A stretch of DNA of 64,000 nt from Pirellulales bacterium. Lineage in GTDB: Bacteria > Planctomycetota > Planctomycetia > Pirellulales > JAEUIK01. The notes beneath the pieces are model-generated. The model worked only from the letters and a program-made list of their open reading frames with translations. It had not been told where the DNA came from and did no database searches. The position numbers were made by a program, and so were the translations under genes. The DNA lies in contig JAIBBZ010000002.1 of NCBI GenBank assembly GCA_019694435.1, positions 62,001 through 126,000 on the forward strand. The letters are read 5' to 3'. Position 1 is the first letter of the stretch, and the number at the start of each line of letters is the position of its first letter. This document shows, piece after piece, positions 63,023 to 64,000 of the stretch.

Positions 63023-63325
63023 GCCAGATACCTCTTTGTAGGTCGGAAGGAGATTTCAGACCGTACCGCCGCACGAAGAACCCTCGCCGGGCGGGTCGGG
63101 AAACGATCTGCCGGTCGCCGCTTGGGCATCCCACGCCCAGCTTTGCCGCCGGATGAGCATAATTTTGCCCGCGTACGACTGCAACCAAGCAGCCGGTCCA
63201 AAGCCCTTAGCGATTGCCCTGTTTTTCCCGGGCGGGGACAAATTCCCACCCTCCGAGGCCCGCTTGTTGGCCGCCCGGCGGCGATTCAGAATCGATCCTC
63301 TCCATTTCGAGCACGGGAACCGACC
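63023..63325. other. 303-bp divergent intergenic region
   Basis: It separates the DUF6263-like gene (leftward) from the SelA-like gene (rightward). Besides the promoter candidate listed separately I see no structure or gene in it. Confidence 0.5.
63156..63184 (-). promoter_or_regulatory. Candidate promoter of the DUF6263-like gene
   Basis: On the minus strand TTGCAG (63184-63179) and TATGCT (63161-63156) are 17 nt apart, matching consensus at 3 of 6 and 4 of 6. The leader would be about 125 nt. Confidence 0.35.
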
Positions 63326-64000
63326 ATGGACCACCTGTTCGACCGCCTGGGGGTGTCGCGGCTCGTCAATGCTGCTGGCACGTTGACGCGACTCTCAGGC
63401 ACCGTCATGGACGCCGAGGTCACCGCCGCGATGGCCGAAGCGGGCGGCCGTTTGGTGCGGATCGACGAGCTGCAGGCCGCCGCCGGCCGCCGCTTGGCCG
63501 ATTACACCGGAGCCGAAGCCGCGATCGTGACGGCCGGCGCCAGCGCGGCACTAACTCTTTCGGCCGCGGCCTGTATCGCCGGTCTCGACGCCGCGCGGAT
63601 GGATCGCCTGCCCGACACGACCGGCCTGCCGTGCGAGATCATCGTGCCGCGCTCGCATCGCAACGGCTACGACCACGCCCTCCGGTTGGCCGGGGCGCGG
63701 CTGGTCGAGGTGGGCATCGCCGAGCGCACGCGCGACCCGCAGCCGTGGGAGATCGCCGCCGCGATCACGCCGCAGACGGTCGCGGTCGCCTACAGCGTGG
63801 GTTTCTCGCCGTTGGAGCTGGTGCCCGTCGTCCGTGTGGCGCATGAACATCGCTTGCCGGTCATCGTCGATGCGGCGGCTGCTCTGCCACCGCGGGCCAA
63901 TCTGCGCGCGTTCGTGTCGGCCGGCGCCGACCTCGTTTGCTACAGCGGAGGTAAGGCCATCCGGGGCCCCCAGGCAACCGGCATCTTGTGCGGCCGCCGC
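63326..64000 (+). CDS. SelA/DgaE-like PLP-dependent enzyme (partial)
   Basis: This is the first 225 codons of a PLP enzyme of the SelA-like group; the gene continues beyond the window. The N-terminus MDHLFDRLGVSRLVNAAGTLTRLSG matches the start of DgaE/SelA-like proteins. The cofactor lysine is likely in CYSGGKAIRGPQATG, near residue 215. The YGTAEA-like TGAEAAIVTAGASAALTL segment and IVDAAAALPP (Asp that binds the pyridine nitrogen) are also seen. Relatives include D-glucosaminate-6-phosphate ammonia lyase and amino acid racemase/lyase-like enzymes; true selenocysteine synthase is less likely without the other sel genes. Start ATG at 63326. Confidence 0.82.
   Translation, partial: MDHLFDRLGVSRLVNAAGTLTRLSGTVMDAEVTAAMAEAGGRLVRIDELQAAAGRRLADYTGAEAAIVTAGASAALTLSAAACIAGLDAARMDRLPDTTGLPCEIIVPRSHRNGYDHALRLAGARLVEVGIAERTRDPQPWEIAAAITPQTVAVAYSVGFSPLELVPVVRVAHEHRLPVIVDAAAALPPRANLRAFVSAGADLVCYSGGKAIRGPQATGILCGRR

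Overview
The window is GC-rich (about two thirds G+C by eye), densely coded and continuous, with about 50 protein genes on both strands. I found no tRNA, rRNA, CRISPR array, insertion sequence, integrase or phage gene. It reads as chromosomal core plus lineage-specific DNA of a planctomycete, most likely a Pirellulales-type organism. The reasons are an EF-G of the spirochaete/planctomycete/mitochondrial type (AHIDSGKTT P-loop), a PEP-CTERM protein, a MoxR/DUF58/von Willebrand cluster, many WD40, TPR, NHL and MORN repeat proteins, a short Lys-rich protein with a conserved-looking N-terminus, and a C30-type carotenoid operon.

Layout. 1-7.1 kb: the 5' part of a MscK-type mechanosensitive channel (-), a secreted penicillin-acylase-family hydrolase (+), a membrane metallophosphoesterase (-), and a PAS/GAF/receiver signalling protein (-) with a recognisable promoter. 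7.3-12 kb: a periplasmic protein with a degenerate retropepsin fold, a small membrane protein, and a coupled pair of a MORN-repeat protein and a long coiled-coil membrane protein with DnaJ-like zinc motifs. 12-20 kb: a DCC thiol-disulfide protein, fumC, a TPR protein, a CPBP protease, fusA with a strong terminator, and a second metallophosphoesterase. 20-29 kb (-): a six-gene unit of NHL lipoprotein, giant VWA membrane protein, MoxR ATPase, DUF58, BatA-like VWA protein and methyltransferase. 29-36 kb: a natural fusion of Sua5/YrdC with a YwlE-type phosphatase followed by rpiB, a beta-propeller protein, a large FAD/Fe-S oxidoreductase and a conserved unknown.

36-44.4 kb (-): CrtN/CrtP-like desaturase/oxidase pair, acyltransferase and glycosyltransferase (a staphyloxanthin-type gene set), then a YfcH-type epimerase, an SRPBCC protein and an alpha/beta hydrolase. 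44.5-50.8 kb: an MtnK-like kinase, a DUF1003 protein, a flavin monoamine oxidase, an LpxH-like phosphoesterase, and the btaA-btaB pair for betaine lipid (DGTS) synthesis. 50.8-64 kb: a Tat-exported Gfo/Idh/MocA oxidoreductase, a TPR protein with a 90-bp tandem repeat, a PEP-CTERM protein with its own terminator, a DHODH-like enzyme, a WrbA-like flavoprotein, the histone-tail-like protein, a WD40 protein, an operon rpe / inactive phosphoglycerate-mutase-fold protein / accD / LRR protein, a secreted DUF6263-like protein, and the start of a SelA/DgaE-like PLP enzyme.

The most notable themes are lipid and envelope chemistry (carotenoid plus betaine lipid), gene fusion that preserves an ancestral neighbourhood (ywlC-ywlE-ywlF order), and several apparent pseudo-enzymes whose folds persist without catalytic residues.
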